Source: UBA1858 sp045106935
Lineage (GTDB): Bacteria > Pseudomonadota > Gammaproteobacteria > UBA4575
Direction: 5' to 3'
DNA: 16,394 nt
NCBI GenBank assembly: GCA_045106935.1
Contig: JBGCFN010000030.1
Location: 1 to 16,394 of the forward strand
Below are positions 15,040-16,394 of this stretch, piece by piece. Under the pieces are notes generated by a model. The model was not told where the DNA came from. It saw only the letters and a program-made list of their open reading frames with translations, and ran no database searches. The position numbers and the translations under genes are program-made. Position 1 is the stretch's first letter; every line of letters begins with the position of its first letter.

Positions 15040-15732
15040 ATGAGAACACTCATCTTATTTCTGATATTTTTGAATCTGGCTTTTTTTTATTGGGCAAGTG
15101 AATTCGGTTCTCAAGAGGTGCGACTGGACACACCCAAAGCTGTGTCTGGATATAAGCCAATAAAGTTACTGTCAGAACTAGAGAAAGAAACGCTTATAAT
15201 AAGCGATGAGTCACCGCAAACATCGCCACCGACCAAACTTGAGTCTCAAGTAAAAGAACAGCCCAAAATTCAGAAATGTTTTTCACTGGGCCCATTCGAG
15301 GCTGCCGATCAATCTGACGCAGTGTATAACTCATTATTTGAGGCCGGCATTCAAGCCAAACAACGAACAGTTAACCAACGCCAGCCGAAAAGCTATTGGG
15401 TGTATTTGCCTCCGTATAAATCACAGGCAGAAGCACAGGAGATGGTGGCCTTTCTTAAAGAAAATAAAATAAATGAATTCTATATTTGGCTAGAAGAACC
15501 ACTGACCAATGCGGTTTCCTTAGGCTTGTTCAAAAAGTTGAGTACCGCTAGAGAAAAGATGGCAGATATAAAGAAGTTGGGCCTAGCGCCAAAAATGGAA
15601 GTGAGATTCGATGAATTTTCCGAATATTGGGTGGATTTTAATCACCATGATCAAGCCCTTCAACCTAAAGTCATCGAAGAAATGTTAAGAAAAAATGACC
15701 GTATGTTGATATTAGAGACAAAGTGTCTATAA
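15040..15732 (+). CDS. SPOR-domain protein, inner-membrane anchored
   Basis: A 230-residue protein with an N-terminal membrane anchor (residues 4-20, LILFLIFLNLAFFYWAS), a flexible linker rich in Ser/Pro/Glu (about 50-75), and a SPOR domain from about 117 to 190 (SYWVYLPPYKSQAEAQEMVAFLKENKI...SLGLFKKLSTAREKMADIKKLGLAPKMEV). SPOR domains bind denuded peptidoglycan glycan strands, as at the division septum. C80 and C229 are the only cysteines. It follows coaX by one base, consistent with cotranscription. The gene is a conserved neighbour of coaX in several gammaproteobacteria, but its individual role is uncharacterised. Confidence 0.88.
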   Translation: MRTLILFLIFLNLAFFYWASEFGSQEVRLDTPKAVSGYKPIKLLSELEKETLIISDESPQTSPPTKLESQVKEQPKIQKCFSLGPFEAADQSDAVYNSLFEAGIQAKQRTVNQRQPKSYWVYLPPYKSQAEAQEMVAFLKENKINEFYIWLEEPLTNAVSLGLFKKLSTAREKMADIKKLGLAPKMEVRFDEFSEYWVDFNHHDQALQPKVIEEMLRKNDRMLILETKCL

Positions 15733-15781
15733 ACCATTGATTGACACAGCAGATTTAACTAGACTGCACGTCCTGCGATAT

Positions 15782-15799
15782 CCATGGGTTCTTCCATGG
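15782..15799. repeat. CCATGG inverted pair before the tRNA
   Basis: CCATGG - GTTCTT - CCATGG lies 15 bp before tRNA-Thr. It can form a 6-bp hairpin in the 5' leader. There is no T-run, so it is not a normal terminator. It may be leader structure removed during tRNA maturation. Confidence 0.4.
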
Positions 15800-15814
15800 T
15801 GCCAGGAAGGGTAA

Positions 15815-15890
<76 letters not shown>

Positions 15891-15921
15891 TTTTTCAATA
15901 ACTTACGATCAATCCAAAACA

Positions 15922-15954
15922 CTACTGTCTAATAAAATCAGTAGCTGTCTAATA
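15922..15954. repeat. Direct repeat CTGTCTAATA with an interleaved dyad
   Basis: CTGTCTAATA occurs at 15925-15934 and 15945-15954, a 20-bp period. CTACTG (15922-15927) and CAGTAG (15939-15944) form a 6-bp inverted pair across the first copy. It lies in the untranslated 265-bp region after tRNA-Thr, which otherwise holds only the 16044-16078 hairpin. Confidence 0.55.
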
Positions 15955-16043
15955 TTTTTCTATTATTTGACTGTTTCCTGCTCATGCTTGCTCGTGTTTA
16001 ATACGAGTTATTAGCTATGGCAAAATCATTTCTTGGGAGTGTT

Positions 16044-16078
16044 GTTAACGACCGCTTTCGACCCTTAGCGGACATTAG
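16044..16078. repeat. Hairpin resembling a dispersed proteobacterial repeat
   Basis: CCGCT (16052-16056) and AGCGG (16067-16071) enclose TTCGACCCTT. On the reverse strand this reads ATGTCCGCT...GGGTCGAAAGCGGTC, a wording I have seen scattered in proteobacterial intergenic DNA. No protein-coding gene is supported here; the reverse frame across it is probably the usual false call on such elements. Confidence 0.4.
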
Positions 16079-16155
16079 GTATATTTCAAGATTTTGTCTC
16101 AATTTGATAGGTACTATATTTTTCATAAGCCCATTAACTGTTACCGTTAGGCTCA

Positions 16156-16394
16156 ATGAATAAAAAATTAGCAAGAATCTTTGACGTATTACTGCTACTT
16201 GTAGCAATAAGTTTTACAGCAAATGCAACTGAGGAGCTGTCGCCTGAACAATGTCAGGAGATAGGAGGTAAATATACTAAACTTGGTTGTATTTTAGAGA
16301 GCGAAGATATTTCAAATGACATAGATTACGAAAATGCATACATGCCAAACAAAGAACAATGTGAATGCCAGGGAAATATTTGGCGTGAAGCCAT
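16156..16394 (+). CDS. Unrecognised secreted protein with cysteines, 5' part
   Basis: Seventy-nine codons are visible; the gene runs off the right edge. It starts MNKKLARIFD, with a hydrophobic core (VLLLLVAISF) and a likely signal-peptidase cut after TANA. The mature start is acidic, with four cysteines (C33, C45, C69, C71) and a repeated EQC motif: EQCQEIGGKYTKLGC, then EQCECQGNIW. Such EQC..GG spacing occurs in small exported Cys-rich proteins, but I do not recognise the family. A weak AGG precedes the ATG at spacing 5. The region is more AT-rich than its neighbours, which would fit acquired DNA. Confidence 0.6.
   Translation, partial: MNKKLARIFDVLLLLVAISFTANATEELSPEQCQEIGGKYTKLGCILESEDISNDIDYENAYMPNKEQCECQGNIWREA

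Noticed and set aside
15741..15746. Perfect TTGACA before tRNA-Thr as a promoter -35
   Set aside because: At 16-18 bp spacing the next hexamers (such as CTGCAC) do not resemble a -10 box. The nearest match, TAGACT, is only 13 bp away. The tRNA may be expressed from upstream.
15998..16207. Reverse-strand 69-codon frame over the intergenic hairpin
   Set aside because: It overlaps the dispersed-type repeat and the start of a signal-peptide gene. It has the look of frames wrongly called on such repeats.

Overview
The window is a chromosomal segment, about 42% GC by eye, that reads as a gammaproteobacterium. The evidence is the birA-coaX-SPOR gene order, the bacterial glutaminyl-tRNA synthetase, the paired YceI/cytochrome b561 genes and the general protein style. 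A DsrE/TusA/SQR-like gene set suggests inorganic or reactive sulfur metabolism. No species can be named from the sequence alone.

Layout. The left edge (1-1084) holds the 3' part of a YpfJ-type zinc metallopeptidase gene, a dodecin gene, a bidirectional terminator and a convergent glycine-rich membrane protein gene. Then come three forward genes: a MetX-like alpha/beta hydrolase with a TTG start, a stand-alone HisI whose DCDxD zinc-ligand motif is changed to DDDQD, and a membrane-anchored DUF4332-like protein. Facing them is a reverse-strand operon of YceI, cytochrome b561 and YceI (3552-5224) with overlapping or nearly touching genes. A small CHCC zinc-finger gene (5384-5587) follows.

The most distinctive block is 5775-8132, a tight forward operon of DsrE2-like protein, TusA sulfur carrier, SQR-like flavoprotein and DUF1641 protein, closed by a clear terminator. 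Its leader carries three consecutive 19-bp inverted repeats. I infer a persulfide relay: the flavoprotein oxidises sulfide or a polysulfide and passes electrons to quinone, while the single-cysteine DsrE-like protein and TusA carry the sulfane sulfur. The DUF1641 protein may be a membrane or subunit adaptor. No rhodanese, dsrAB or hdr genes lie in the window.

On the reverse strand, 13226-8198 is an envelope/translation operon: lytic transglycosylase, AsmA-like protein, GlnRS. Divergent from it is birA-coaX-SPOR (13324-15732), followed by tRNA-Thr(UGU). Beyond the tRNA the usual tRNA/tuf cluster does not appear. Instead there are 265 bp with small repeats, including a hairpin that resembles a dispersed repeat, and then the start of an unrecognised secreted Cys-containing protein. 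This could be an island or rearrangement junction.
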